This document shows positions 1-11,445 of a stretch of 64,000 nucleotides of DNA, one piece after another. Numbering within the stretch: the first letter of the stretch is position 1; each line of letters opens with the position of its first letter. The notes beneath the pieces were generated by a model. It was not told where the DNA came from, ran no database searches, and saw only the letters and a program-made list of their open reading frames with translations. Made by a program: the position numbers and the translations under genes. The DNA is from Ophiodon elongatus (Eukaryota; Chordata; Actinopteri; Perciformes; Hexagrammidae): assembly GCA_016806645.1 (NCBI GenBank), contig JACSYO010000415.1, forward strand, positions 6,908,001-6,972,000, written 5' to 3'.

Positions 1-580
1 ATCCAGATTACCACTGTTTCAGACCCAGCGTCGTCTTATTGCATTATTTTTTTTTTTCAACTCCTTTCAGGTAGATCGGAAAGATCCAATTTCCTGAAGT
101 AATTGAATTCATTATAATTGTAATAACCCAGAGCAATGGGAGTATATAGCCATTGCTATGAGCCTGATATTAAAAATGAAAGGAGATAGACGGATGGGTG
201 GGTGACATAGATGAGCAGCCATAAGAGCTTTGACACGTGAGGTGACTCAAAGTCTGTCAGTTGTGTGAAAGCCAAATGAAAGAGTCAGACATGGGAAATG
301 ACCTTCAATGAACTCAAAGTTGTTTACTCTAATCCCACATTGGGAAAACATAATTATTGTAATACTTACTAGGTAACAAGAATGACCTTCCCTGGGCAGC
401 TCAAAGAATGATTTTTCTCCAAGGTCATGTCAACCTTGTTTTTTTTTCTTCTTTTAATAATGCAAGAAAGCCATTAACCTTGTCCTTCATTACAAATTAA
501 ACTCTACAACCCAAATGTATCCATAATCTTAAAATAATCTCCAGAAGCAAGGTCCTGTATACAGCTAACACAGTACTTAC
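1..580 (-). other. Intron downstream of exon E (partial)
   Basis: AT-rich intronic DNA that begins with the gtaagt donor at 575-580 as read on the minus strand. Apart from short T runs near 48 and 440, I see no exon, repeat or other structure in it. Confidence 0.75.
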
Positions 581-674
581 GTTGGACCCAGTTGCCGCTG
601 ACTGGACTGAGGAAGTTGGGGTACAGGCCGTGGGGTTTTTCAATCTTGTTCAGTAGTTTTCTGATGTTCATCAC
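581..674 (-). CDS. man1c1: man1c1 exon E: IEKPxGLYPNFLSPVSGNWVQ segment
   Basis: Thirty-one codons plus one base of a split codon. The peptide starts V-M-N-I-R-K-L-L-N-K-I and continues E-K-P-H-G-L-Y-P-N-F-L-S-P-V-S-G-N-W-V-Q. This stretch differs from human MAN1C1 at only a few positions as I remember it, and clearly differs from MAN1A2, where the block reads N-Y-L-N-P-R-T-G; it is the best evidence for the 1C paralogue. The acceptor is gtctttgcag and the donor is a consensus gtaagt. The last base C would begin the His codon expected in the next exon, which should carry the V-G-G-L-G-D-S-F-Y-E-Y motif. That exon is not seen in 1-580 and must lie further left. Confidence 0.94.
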
Positions 675-791
675 CTGCAAAGACACCAGGGTACAATGAC
701 TATCAGAATACTGCTCACCCAATCCATGGTCAAACTTCAGTAGAATAGTCCTGCAAAGTAAAACTGGAAATATACTGTATATATATCAAAC
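675..791 (-). other. 117-bp intron between exons D and E
   Basis: A short intron with a weak donor (gtttga) and a good acceptor (tgtctttgcag). The first codon after exon D if retained is followed at once by a stop (GTT TGA), so retention would truncate the protein. Its small size suggests splicing by intron definition. The other introns in the window are 4.9 to 38 kb. Confidence 0.85.
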
Positions 792-915
792 CTTCTCTGT
801 GTAGATGGGATTCCCGGAGAGCTCCGATAGATGGACAAATTCGAGATGAAGAGTCCCGAACTCAGCCAGGATGCTGCTCCCGGCTGAGGCCCAGCCCCAA
901 CTCCAACTGGTGCCA
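792..915 (-). CDS. man1c1: man1c1 exon D: WGWASAGSSILAEFGTLHLEF segment
   Basis: One base completing the Ser codon, then 41 codons. They include W-G-W-A-S-A-G-S-S-I-L-A-E-F-G, T-L-H-L-E-F and S-E-L-S-G-N-P-I-Y-T-E-K. A-E-F-G-x-L-H-x-E-F is conserved in the family, with Glu residues close to the substrate. The E-L-S-G-N string favours MAN1C1. I chose the acceptor at ttgttgcag because it is upstream and keeps the frame. A second in-frame acceptor, caccag, lies 9 nt further in, with the exon then starting at 906; it would drop three residues (Gly-Thr-Ser). The donor is gtttga, a weak match to consensus. The intron to exon E is only 117 bp. Confidence 0.92.
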
Positions 916-2164
916 CTGCAACAATAACCAAACAAGTAGACTAAGTCTCATGGCTGTTACACACCGGCGTCTTCAAAGACTAACACTTATATAGGATTAT
1001 TGCATGTGTGCAGTTTATTTAGAAAAATGAATCATCAGGTAACAGGTAACATCAGGTAACAGGTTTTATCACCGTTTGTGTTCATGCCATCAAACACACA
1101 ATAAGCAGAAGTATGTTCATTTGGGCGAAAGGGGAACCTGAAGCTACATAATGATGATTAACAAGCTTGTTAGTCAAGAGCACAGCTTACCTTTTACCTG
1201 TCATTAGTTTTGTGTGCTTACTTATTTGACTGTTTGTCAGACTTAATATCATAAACAGTAGGGAGTTCCTGATTTCAACAGATTTATCACAACCATTTAG
1301 GTTATCTTTACGCATGACAGTTACTTCTTGAAAGCAAAAATCTACAGGAGGACAAGAAAAGTGTAGTAGTTTAAATCTGAACTGAAATTAAAGGAATATG
1401 CAAAAAAAAAAAAACTAACTACAAAAACTACAAAAAGCCTCTCTCGTGCTGTGTGTCATACTGTATGACAACTAGTATGTTCTGACATCTCCAAAAATAA
1501 AATAAATGTAAAATAAAAGCACCAAAGGTGCATGAATCTGTACAGTAGATCTAAATGATTCATCTAAATACAGCACAATCTTCTGAATTTCAATCCTGCT
1601 ACTTGTGATGTTCAAGTGAAACGCGTGTTTTACAGGAAACTAGTGCTTCATATGATCCTCCTGTATCAGCAGCAGTATTACTTGTACTTTTAGAAGTGAT
1701 TTTCTCTCAGTATTACATTGAACAATGTTTCAGAAAGTCGCCCATTCAGAATGCTTCTTCTTCGGTCTGTGCTTAATGCATCATAACGGACAGATCTGAT
1801 TTTTTTATTCCCTTTTCAGATGGAAATCAATAATCTAATCTACTGCATGTCTCCAGAGATGTGTATAATGCATTCCATCCAAAGTTTATTGATCCATTTG
1901 AACATTCAGCTGTCGTCATTTGTGGTTTTCAGAGTTGGACCATGTATCATCCTCCTAAACTCACTCTTGTTTAACTGTGTGCGACACTAATGCTGAAATG
2001 ATTAGTCGAATAAACCATTAGCATTTGACAGAAAATTAATCCTCAACAATTTTAATAATTCCAGCTTCTAAAATGTGAATGTTTTGTTCTTTTCTGTGTA
2101 TGATGTGATAGTAATAGTGATTATCCGCATCTACCATTAAAGCCATGTTGGGTAAAGCATTTTA

Positions 2165-2420
2165 GAACACAGGATTGTGGTAAGCCCTACAGCCTACCTG
2201 TCTGCCCTCACACTCATTGCACATCACACGCTGCATCTTCCACGAGCTGCTAGCTTGTTGTGCAAACTAACAACAGCCATGTTTGTTGTTCACGTTTATT
2301 ATGAAATGTTTACGTGGAGGAGTGGCTTTAGAGGGCGGCTTGAAGGGAAGGGCTCTCAGTGTTGCAGACTTGGCGACTTTCCTGCTATATTTAGCAACTT
2401 TTGGGGCTAGCACTGCAAGG
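2165..2420. repeat. Possible dispersed fish repeat
   Basis: The stretch near 2318-2410 (gaggagtggctttagagggcg, then tgctatatttagcaactttt) resembles a repeat I recall from many teleost loci. The edges are uncertain and no terminal repeats were found. Confidence 0.35.
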
Positions 2421-2589
2421 TACTTTCATTGGTCAAGAGTTTTCAACACTGCTGTTTTTTTTGGGTTGGATCTAAAAATAAATAAAAAAATCAAGCTTAC
2501 TCCTGTTGGTTTCTCCAATGTATCCCCAATCGACCTAAACTTTACGTGTTTATTGTTACCTGTTGTGACTGATGTCTGTGTAAATTAAT

Positions 2590-3050
2590 CCATAAACTGT
2601 ATATAAAAAGAGGACGTAGTCTCCATGACGTCATCCATTGGTTTGTGGACAGCAGTTTTTAAGCCTAAAATTCTGCATTTTAGCTGTCGCCATCTTGGCT
2701 TTAGGCTGTTGCCATCTCGGCCTTTTATAACCAGAAGTGACACAAGAGGATGGAGCTAAGTACAACTGACTGTAGAATAAAACATTTAAGGCAGCGAAAA
2801 AGCTAACAATTAACTTTCATGAACTGAAAACACACTATGAAAGGGGTTAAAGCTGTAGGATGAAAACGCAAACACCTCCCAGACCGGATACCGCCGTGGT
2901 AGCTAAAGCATACCCTGCTTTATGGTCTATTTTACTCTAAATGGGACCATAATTTACTAAATGAACATCATGCTGTGTTGAAGAAGACTTGAAACAAGCG
3001 ATTAGGACCAAAAACTCATGTTTACTGAGGTGATAAATCAAGTGAGAAGG
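2590..3050 (-). repeat. Dispersed fish repeat with the 'tatacagtctatgg'-type terminus
   Basis: Begins ccataaactgtatataaaaa followed by gacgtagtctccatgacgtc. This is the reverse complement of the right end of the element at 16785-17123. Further in (about 2918-3050), the gctttatggtctattt and gggaccataatttactaaat strings belong to a sequence I recall as dispersed in perch-like fish. It may be one element or two abutting ones; no coding capacity is seen. Confidence 0.6.
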
Positions 3051-4089
3051 TTGCCGCCTGCATTAACCTCAACTTGAAACTTGACAAATTCTGTGATTTC
3101 ACTGCGTAAAGACGGCTTAAAAAAGTTACCCAAAAACTATGAACATCAAGGTCAGAAACACATAAGACCATTCAGTTTTATTTCCTCATGTCCGTGTGGG
3201 TAATACCACTCTGCAAATCTAATTCTCAGTTAATGTGTGGTCTCTGAAACGGTGCACTAATGCATGGCTGTGATTACTTGAGGCAGAATGTACCAGTAGA
3301 ATGACTTTACATATCCTCTAATAGATGCTGGAGACATCCTGTAATGAATTGAACTGAATTTGTAAGAAGGGAATACGATGGAGGGAGATAAAAAGGTGGG
3401 AGGTGGGTGGTGTGTGAGTCAAAGAGTTTGCCACTCTGATGAATGCATCCATTAAAAGTTTGGGGGCTACATCATTAGTAGCTCTGGCTCGAGTCACATC
3501 AGATTCGTCCTTTAAGAAGAATCAATCTGAGAATCAAAGCGGAGGTGCAGGGCAGCGGGTGTTGTGTTTATGTGTGTTTGGAAAGGTGGAGTTGATGGGA
3601 GCACTCATTAATCTTTTCACCCCTTTTAACAAACACACACTCACACTCTTCTAAAGCTATCAGAAATATAAGGTGAAGAAAAAATAAAATAAAATAAAAA
3701 AATCAATAACGCATGTCACGCATGATATGTTGGGGAAATTACCATTTTTGTGCATCTTAACAGAGGAGCTAAAATAAGTGTATCAGGACCATCTTCAGCA
3801 TCTTAAAGAGCTTTTTTAGCAATAGCGGTAGAAACCGCTAACATTACGTTGTTCTTTTAAAATGTTTATTTTTTATTTTTAGGGGGCTGTGTATTATAGT
3901 ATATACACTCACATGTTGCCACAGTATGAAGTGTTAATTTATTCCCGCACATTGAAAAAGTTTCTCCCATAGAGTGAAGTATAATGAAGAAGCCAAAACC
4001 TTAAAGTTCTCCTCCAGGCCAATTCAAAATTGTAAAAAAAATAGTACGCTATGATAAATATTTTGTTTAATATGGTTTTCCCACAAAAT

Positions 4090-4119
4090 AAAATGCATAA
4101 AATGCATAAAATGCATAAA
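4090..4119. repeat. 9-bp tandem repeat, about 3 copies
   Basis: The unit aaaatgcat is repeated three times, in frame with a short open frame that has no other support. Confidence 0.8.
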
Positions 4120-4412
4120 AAGAAAATTCCAGAAATCCTGGATCTGGACTCCCCCTGCCCAGCACCACTGCTTAGGCTAGGTTGAGCCGATGGGGTTGCA
4201 GAGCTCCGCAACCAACTGGCAATCTCTCCATTCGAAATTTAGTTTACTGTCCAATAAGAAAAATAAACCCAGAATTAAGAAGCAGGAACTAAATAATGAA
4301 AGAATACTTCCCATATGGAGTCAAAAGCACAGGCTGTGCAGCAGAACTGAACTCCCCTGTGTGCAGACGGCCTGCTTGTGTTCTGTTACACATTGCATAT
4401 GTTCTTCTCAAG

Positions 4413-4416
<4 letters not shown>

Positions 4417-4472
<56 letters not shown>
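4417..4472. repeat. (GT)28 microsatellite
   Basis: Perfect 56-bp run of GT. It creates open frames of alternating Val-Cys or Thr-His that are artefacts. Confidence 0.97.
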
Positions 4473-4475
<3 letters not shown>

Positions 4476-5835
4476 GAGTGGATACGCTTGTTTGTGTGTC
4501 TGCACAACACATTGCTCCATGCACCCCACATGACCGCAGTATGGGCAGCCTGGTGCCTCCTGCCCATCTGTACCACAGGCCCATGTTGGTGATGTAGCAG
4601 GAATTAACTGTAGAAAAAGGTAATTAAAACCGCCAGCAGCTGTCCAGCTTGGCTGGAAAGTGGTAGCAGGTGGATGACAGAGACGCCAGGAAGTATTTTA
4701 AAAAATAGGATTAAGCAATGAGAGGATAAACTGGAGGATTTACAGAAATCTTAAGAACAGTGAGAAAACAAAGGAGATTGACAGTTTAAATCAGGCTAAA
4801 TAACATTCAAAAATCAAACGTCATGAGTGTAATATTTTAGATCCACTCACAGGACACTTCATCAAACTGAATCATTAAGTAAACTTGTTCCGATGGTTGT
4901 TCATGCATGAAACAGAGGTAAAGTCAGGCTGTGGGTATGTTGGCTAGCGATGATAATTTGACTGTCACAGTCACTGACACAGTGCTGTTATCAGCATCAC
5001 TTTGTCAGGTTTTTCTGTCTCAGTCTAAAATTGTTAAATCAAAAAACGAGAGCCACATTGCACATCGCCACTCTTGCTTAAGAGAGTCAAACCAAAATCC
5101 AAACACGGGGAGGTTCATGATCTGAAAATATGAAATAGCTTGATGTTGTGTTGCGTGACCGTGGCATTAACAAGATCGTGTCAGTAAAGATTTTTAGATT
5201 AGAAACGTAATGGTTTGGAACAGATTAAAAATTAACACAACTCATTTAAATACAAGCAAATATTATTCAGGATCCTTCAATGTATTTATGAACACAGATT
5301 AATTCTTATCCAAATATTATGGTCATTGTAAAGCTCAGCCTGCAGCTGCTCCATTGTCAATAAACAGAGACTGTGGGCCTATCTGTGAGACATATTCTTT
5401 TCAGAATTTCATCTCTTAATTATGCACAGAAAATTTGGAGTCATTTCTGAAAATTCCTGTGGAGCTGAATTTTGTTATGAAACTACAGATAAGTAGGAGA
5501 CAAATCTGCTCTCTTCTTTTAGAACATGAAAGTTTATTTTTATGTATCATGATGCCCCGAGGCATTGCAACAGCAGAAAGTTCAAATTCAGTGTTGTTGG
5601 ATGTAACTTAAGTGAGGATTCAGAGGAAGGTTGAATACACTATTGGCTTATTTAGCAGTTGTTTACATTTGTCACTTCAAACTCGGCTCACGTTTCTTGA
5701 ATCGAGCCCTGGCTCTGGCTGCTAGGATGAATGAACTGCATGTGCGCTGATCAATGCCAGCCAGCGTGATAACTTGATATCGTCTTCTATCAGGATGGAG
5801 GACTTTTGGAGGTGAAGGCTGGTGCTGAGACTCAC

Positions 5836-5930
5836 CTCCCCAGGTTAATGACTCCTCGGGGGATTCCTGTTGGCGTGTTGAAGGCAGGCAGCAGCTTCTC
5901 TCCCAGTTCCATTACTTTATTTTTGTACAG
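5836..5930 (-). CDS. man1c1: man1c1 exon C: LGEKLLPAFNTPTGIP segment
   Basis: Thirty-one codons plus two bases of a split Ser codon. The peptide runs L-Y-K-N-K-V-M-E-L-G-E-K-L-L then P-A-F-N-T-P-T-G-I-P-R-G-V-I-N-L-G. The P-A-F-N-T-P-T-G-I-P block is near-invariant in Golgi class I mannosidases, within the barrel. The acceptor is ttctttccag and the donor is a consensus gtgagt. It starts in phase 0, matching exon B, and its final AG joins the first T of exon D to give Ser. Its 5' side abuts the 38-kb intron, and a long (TA)n tract starts only about 75 bp upstream of its acceptor. Confidence 0.94.
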
Positions 5931-6004
5931 CTGGAAAGAAAATACAGAAGAAGGCAACTTGGTAAATATACAAACAACACACATTCAACATGGGCAGACA
6001 GACA

Positions 6005-6172
<168 letters not shown>

Positions 6173-6829
6173 CAAAGAGAAAAAATGTCATCCTCTCAGC
6201 CAAGCTTAAAACAAGCAGTCACGGGCTGGGAATCACAGGCCTGCACACATTTCCTGTCCAAAGGTAATTATGTGAAACATAAGGCCTGCTACAACACAAG
6301 TCCAGCAGGATTAAAAGTAATCTCATCGATGCAATCTACAACAGTCCATTTAAAACCGCTCTTCCTCCCCATCTCCATCTCTACTGGGCCAGACTCCCTG
6401 AGGCCAAGGCTGAGGCAAAGTTAATGTATCAGCTTATGAGCTGCATTATCAGTCACCAACTCTCCATTAGCCAGTGGGACCAATGTTTGAAAGAAAAAAA
6501 AAAATAGAAATTCAAGGCAGTCGAGAAAGATATTGAAACCCTGACAAAGAAAGAGACGTCTGAGGAGACAAAGGTAGCAGAGCAGAGGCGAGAGGAAAGG
6601 GGGAGATTTATACAAGAGACCGGAAAGCCCTGGAGACGAGAGAGAGCGGAGAAAGTGATTGAGAAGAGACTGACATGTTATACGGAGGGAAAACAGTGTC
6701 AGGACAAAGGGCAGCCAGAAAGGGAGTTTGTGAGCGCGGCAGCAGTGCGGAGCAGTGACTCGGCAGAAATATTGAGGAAGACGAAGAGAAAACAAATTGA
6801 AATCAGATAGTTAGAAACCATTGGCATTG

Positions 6830-6915
6830 ACTATTGCACATTACATGTTTTTACCATGGAAAGTGCCTTTGAGTACCTTTTAAAGCGCTATACAAATAAC
6901 ATATATTATTATGAT
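6830..6915 (+). repeat. SINE/LINE-type 3' tail fragment
   Basis: Contains gaaagtgcctttgagtacc and aaagcgctatacaaataac followed by an A/T-rich TATTATTAT tail. This is the common fish retroposon 3' end of the form 'AAAGCGCTATATAAATA'. Only the tail is recognisable. Confidence 0.6.
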
Positions 6916-6960
6916 TTGTTTCATCGTGCAAGTAGTCTGTAAAAGAATGATTCCAGAATG

Positions 6961-7244
6961 GTAAATGGACATGTACTTGTATAGCCCTTTTCTAGTCTTC
7001 CGACCACTCAAAGCGCTTTCACATTACATGAAATCATTCAACCCATTCATAATCATTCATACACTGATGGCAGTGGCTAAGGTGCCAACATTCATACAAC
7101 ATCCACACACTGTAGGCACAGCTACAGGAGCACTTTGGGGTTAAGTGTATTGCCCAAGGACACATCGACATGGACTAGTGGAGCTGGGGGTCAAACCGCC
7201 TATCCTCTGATTGAAGGACGACCCTGCTCACCCCTTAGCCACAG
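6961..7244 (-). repeat. tRNA-derived SINE, near full length, minus strand
   Basis: On the minus strand the 5' end reads CTGTGGCTAAGGGGTGAGCA, an A-box-like start. About 40 bases later comes GGTTTGACCCC, a B-box-like site. A body with TGTCCTTGGGCAA follows, then the 3' end AAAGCGCTTTGAGTGGTC and GGCTATACAAGTACATGTCC. This order of tRNA-like head, body and LINE-like tail is that of a fish SINE. It lies tail to tail with the fragment at 6830-6915. Confidence 0.75.
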
Positions 7245-8001
7245 AAGCTAAGTATTACTGTACATTTACCGTTTATATATTCACAGTAATGTGTTCTTTG
7301 CTGCAGTTTGGAAAAATCATTTTTAAATAGCTTCTTTTTCTCAACGTTTCATACCTTAACACACATCTAGTATTTGTAGACATTTCAAAAACCTTTCAAA
7401 CATCACGTACGTAGACTATTCGGAAGTCTCACACTCTTGTGCTTAATATGCCTATTACACAGCCAGTAGCAAGCGGCGTCCTCTCTAAACCTACCCATGA
7501 GCCTTTGCATGAAACTCTCACGCACGTTCTTGGAGTCGAGAGTGAGCAACGTCGGAGTTTCACAGCTTTACAAAAACACTGCATCACATACTCTCACTGT
7601 CAAGACCAAAGGTTGCAAAATAGTTGGAAAGTAAATAAATCAGATGACTGAATGAATGAACAAACAAGACTGTTGAATTGACAACCGCAGTTTCCAAAGT
7701 GCATTTCTCAAAAGGGCCGGGGTTTCATGCAAGCCGGTGAAAAAGATATTCTCACAGATGCTGTCAAACGATGTTTTCCGTTGCACAGGTTGAACCCGAC
7801 AAATGAAGCAGCGCATTGAACCATTACATTCAGAATGTTCCCTTTAAGCAGTATATACTTGACTCAATAAGTAACCATCAAAGTTTGGAAAAGAAACCTT
7901 GAGTGTTTAGTCATCAGTCTAACCGAGCTAATGTGCTTCATCAGGTTTGTTGTGCTGTTCCTTAAATCACTCAATTTACTAAATAGTGCAGTATATTTAT
8001 T

Positions 8002-8238
8002 TGAGCCACATCTTTGCGCTGGGTGACATGTTCCTTCATTATCATGAACACTGCTACTGCAGTTTATTTTGTGTGGACCCCCAAATACATCATCCGGCTA
8101 CCGTAAATAATTACTAGAGCACTAGTTCTCAATAAATGCAGTATTTATGCCTGTCTGAGGAACGTTGTCTGTATAGGGGTTGTAATACATACGCTGAGAC
8201 ATCCTGATGGCAACAACACCGCCGACACTTTCTGTTTC
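8002..8238 (+). repeat. Left arm of large inverted repeat
   Basis: From tgagccacatctttgcgctg to gccgacactttctgtttc, this arm is matched in reverse complement by 9795-10012 with few mismatches. It carries an extra segment of about 18 bp (near 8120-8140) that the other arm lacks. I do not recognise the family. The pair could be long terminal inverted repeats of one element or two copies of a repeat inserted in opposite directions. Confidence 0.85.
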
Positions 8239-9271
8239 CGCAATCAACACTTAACAACCAGCCTGCTGGTGCTTGTGTGTTTTTGAGTGTATTCATAATG
8301 AAACGTATATACAGTTCACATGGGGTTTGATAAATCTAAGCCAAGGTGGGAAGTAATTGCAGAGTAACAGAACTTTTAAGTGTAACCTACCTCTGCTGAC
8401 ACACAGACATGTCCATCATGGCGTGTTTCCCCACAAATAATAATAGTTAATTTTGGGCAAACGAAATATCTGTTCCCATCACCGTATATTTGCCTTCCTG
8501 AGTAACAGATTTGAATTTGGGTACATACAACAACCCTCCCCCCATGGAAGAGCGCATAGGGGCAATTTTCTCGGGTTTGTTTGTTCCCTGAGGCGAGGAT
8601 TGAGAGGTTTTTACTAGTAAACAGAAGTGGCAGATCTAGAAATGTTTCTCAGAGTGTTTCTCCACTGGCCTCTGACGATGTTTGCCATGGGAGAGACGAC
8701 TGCATGCCCGATGCGTGTCTTCAGCGGTTAAGAGCTGATGGAAAGACCATTTGTGTCCAGCCTCCTTTCCGCCACCCGACAGGGAATTCCAACTGAAAGG
8801 GAAGAGAGCGACCTGTCGGCTGTCACATCGGATCAATGTTTTTCTTTGCCGAGTTCCACCATTCTGCAATCTTATCAGAGGAAGCAAAGTAAAAAAAATA
8901 ATATATATATATAAAACCAATCTCAAATTTTCTTGAGAGCTTTGTATTGTTGGATGGATGGGTAGGCGGCGCAAACACACAAAGTGCAATTCCAGTAGCA
9001 CTTCAGTAATAAAGCTCACGTGGTGGAGGAGGCTCTCAGTGTGGCACCAGGGAGCAGTGGTGTGTCAGTGAAGACAGATTTATGAACACGGCCCTTAATT
9101 TAACTTGTATGCTGCGTACAGTAAATCACAGAGCAGATGCCAGCCAAAGGGGTTTTGCTATAATTAATCAAGTAATTCATAAACAGGCAAACAAGAATAA
9201 ATGAGTGCAATATAATCTGCTGCCCCTTCTTCTTGACGCGAGTTTGTGGGTGTTATATATCTGAGAAAGAA

Positions 9272-9294
9272 TGTGTGTGTGTGTGTGTGTGTGT
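9272..9294. repeat. (GT)n microsatellite, short
   Basis: A 23-bp GT run inside the interior of the large inverted repeat. Confidence 0.9.
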
Positions 9295-9435
9295 CGGTTT
9301 CATTTAAAAGTGCACGATTACACAAATGAAAGTATATTTCTGCAGTGAAATTTGAAATGACGCAAACTCAGTGCACAAGGGAAAGCAAGTCTGTATGTGT
9401 GTGCTTGTTTTGAACTAAGTGCGTCTGCTTTGAAT

Positions 9436-9475
9436 GTGCGTGTGTGCGCGTGTGCGTGTGTGTGTGTGTGTGTGC
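9436..9475. repeat. (GT/GC)n tract
   Basis: Alternating GT with GC interruptions (gtgcgtgtgtgcgcg), Z-DNA-prone, also inside the interior of the inverted repeat. Confidence 0.9.
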
Positions 9476-9794
9476 TCGAGCAGCAGCGGCGGCGGTGGTA
9501 GAAAGGACCGATGAGGAGAGATGGGACCAGGCGGAGGGTCATTAGTGCTCTTTTTGATAAAACAGAGAGCCAGGGGACTTGAGAGGGAGTGTACACAAAC
9601 ACACACATTAGGCTGAGGCTGCTCTGTATTATTCCGCCAGAATTAACAAGTGACTGTGTGGCGCCACCCCACTTGAATCACACTACTTTTTGACAGGCGG
9701 CTCTAGATAGTCACAAAAACAATCCCAGTGCACTTTCCCTAAAAATATCCAAAACTAACACCACCTTACTTTGACAAGTATTAACTGAAGACTT

Positions 9795-10012
9795 GAAACA
9801 GAAAGTGTCGGCGGTGTTGTTACCATCAGGATGTCTCAGCGTAAGTATTGCAACCCCTATACAGACAACGTTCCTCAGACAGGCATAAATACTGCAACTA
9901 GTAATTATTTACGGTAGCCGGATGATGTATGTGGGGTCGACACAAAATAAACTGCAGTAGCAGAGTTCATGATAATGAAGGAACATGTCACCCAGCGCAA
10001 AGATGTGGCTCA
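9795..10012 (-). repeat. Right arm of large inverted repeat
   Basis: Reverse-complement partner of 8002-8238. It begins gaaacagaaagtgtcggcgg and ends agatgtggctca. No obvious target-site duplication flanks the outer ends (tttatt on the left, ctgatg on the right). The 1,556-bp interior has two (GT)n tracts and no convincing open frame. Confidence 0.85.
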
Positions 10013-11308
10013 CTGATGTGTTTTTATACATTTTTGGACAATGGACATCTGTGGCACAGAATAAGATGAAGAGATATCAGGCTTTGGCTGCACAGGCAAT
10101 TCTTAATTAATACTTATTGATTTATTGTTGTTGTTTGTCTTTTCATAGAATCTTTTGACATTCATATAAATATACAACGTCACCTCCCTTATCTTTAAAG
10201 ATGAATTACAGCTAAGTGTCATGCTCACAAAGGTTTTGTTTGACTACTCATGACTCTTGGATTGCCAGCAATCTATTATGTCTCACCAGTTTTTCCTTTC
10301 TTCCTCACATCTAGGACACATCCTCGAGTCTGATTGGACAGGTGACGGACACGGAGAATATATGATGTGACAAAAAGATTGCTCACAGTGCGACTAGCTG
10401 CTGATGTGTTTTAGGAGCCAGCGGAGAGCTTCATCAGCTGCACAAATCCGTAATTCACAGCGTCACTGATTCGATGTAAAAATGTGGTTTTTAAATGTAA
10501 GTACAAAGCCTCATCTTCTGCACCTGTCATCACCTCCTCTTTATTCACGTTGGTGAAATGTATGGAGGAGACAGAGAAATCAGAAAACCTGATCTGCTGA
10601 GAAATGGATTGTAAGCAATGTCATGGAAAACGTATCCCCAGTTCTAAAACAAAAATTCCATCTCAGCTTCTGAGGACGGCTTGTGGTTTCCTTGATTATG
10701 TCCTCTATTTCTGAGACCAAAGCACATGAAGAGTGCATGCATAATGTTGTCTTTTTACAAGTCCGGTGCAGCAACCAGTTGCCTCTCTAAAAAGAGTTTA
10801 TTTGAAGTCATTTCAGGTTCCTGGGCTCCATAAATAACGACTAAATCTAAAATCTCAGCGGGTGACATTTGAGAATCCTCTGATGTCGCCTGGCTGAGAA
10901 AATAGGCGTTTTTACTTTAGACCACAGATAAATAATTCCTATTTGGCAGCTTATGAACATAGCTCTGCGAACTAACCTTTTCTGCCTCCATCACTATCTC
11001 AAAACAACATGCAAGTCCACAGTCATTTTCTCACCGTCTTTTTTCCCTTTCTCCAGGACGGCTTGATTAATCTATAAAGCAGCTAAAAAGCAACAGAGTC
11101 TGAAAGCTCAGTCCACAAAGGAAGACAAACTTGTGCTCTACTGTTGTGTCATTCATAGACCCATAGAAAGCTTGTGACGACAGCGGTCACCTGTGGATGA
11201 GACACAGAAAAAGACTGAAAAGACTGATTAGTTCAAGGGTTTTATTTAAGTTGGTGATATTTGTGCCATCACTCTGTGGGTGGGGAAGACAAAATATTAA
11301 AGACAACC

Positions 11309-11445
11309 GCCTAAAGGTGACGTCTTAAAATGTCTTGTCCTGTCCAACCAACAATCCTAAAAACAGAAGGTCCTCAAAACTGAGCAGCTGGGAAAACACT
11401 TAAACAACTAATCAATAATCAAAAGTGTTGCAGATAAATGATCTT
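11309..11445 (+). repeat. Fragment of the fish 'CTGCAACTAACGATTA' element
   Basis: Contains aaaggtgacgtcttaaaatg, tgtccaaccaacaatcct and aactaatcaataatcaaaag followed by gttgcagataaatg. These match, in order, the right half of a non-autonomous element I recall as abundant in teleosts. Related copies are at 28679-28984 and, less clearly, 26036-26110 and 54983-55226. Confidence 0.6.

Larger units (their letters stand above)
916..5835 (-). other. 4.9-kb intron between exons C and D
   Basis: Contains a possible repeat at 2165-2420, a fish terminal-motif repeat at 2590-3050, a 9-bp tandem repeat at 4090-4119 and a (GT)28 microsatellite at 4417-4472. I recognise nothing in 916-2160, 3060-4080 or 4480-5835; the small open frames there look like chance. 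Confidence 0.8.

Noticed and set aside
4190..4597. Open frames with Val-Cys or Thr-His runs
   Set aside because: They are translations of the (GT)28 microsatellite.
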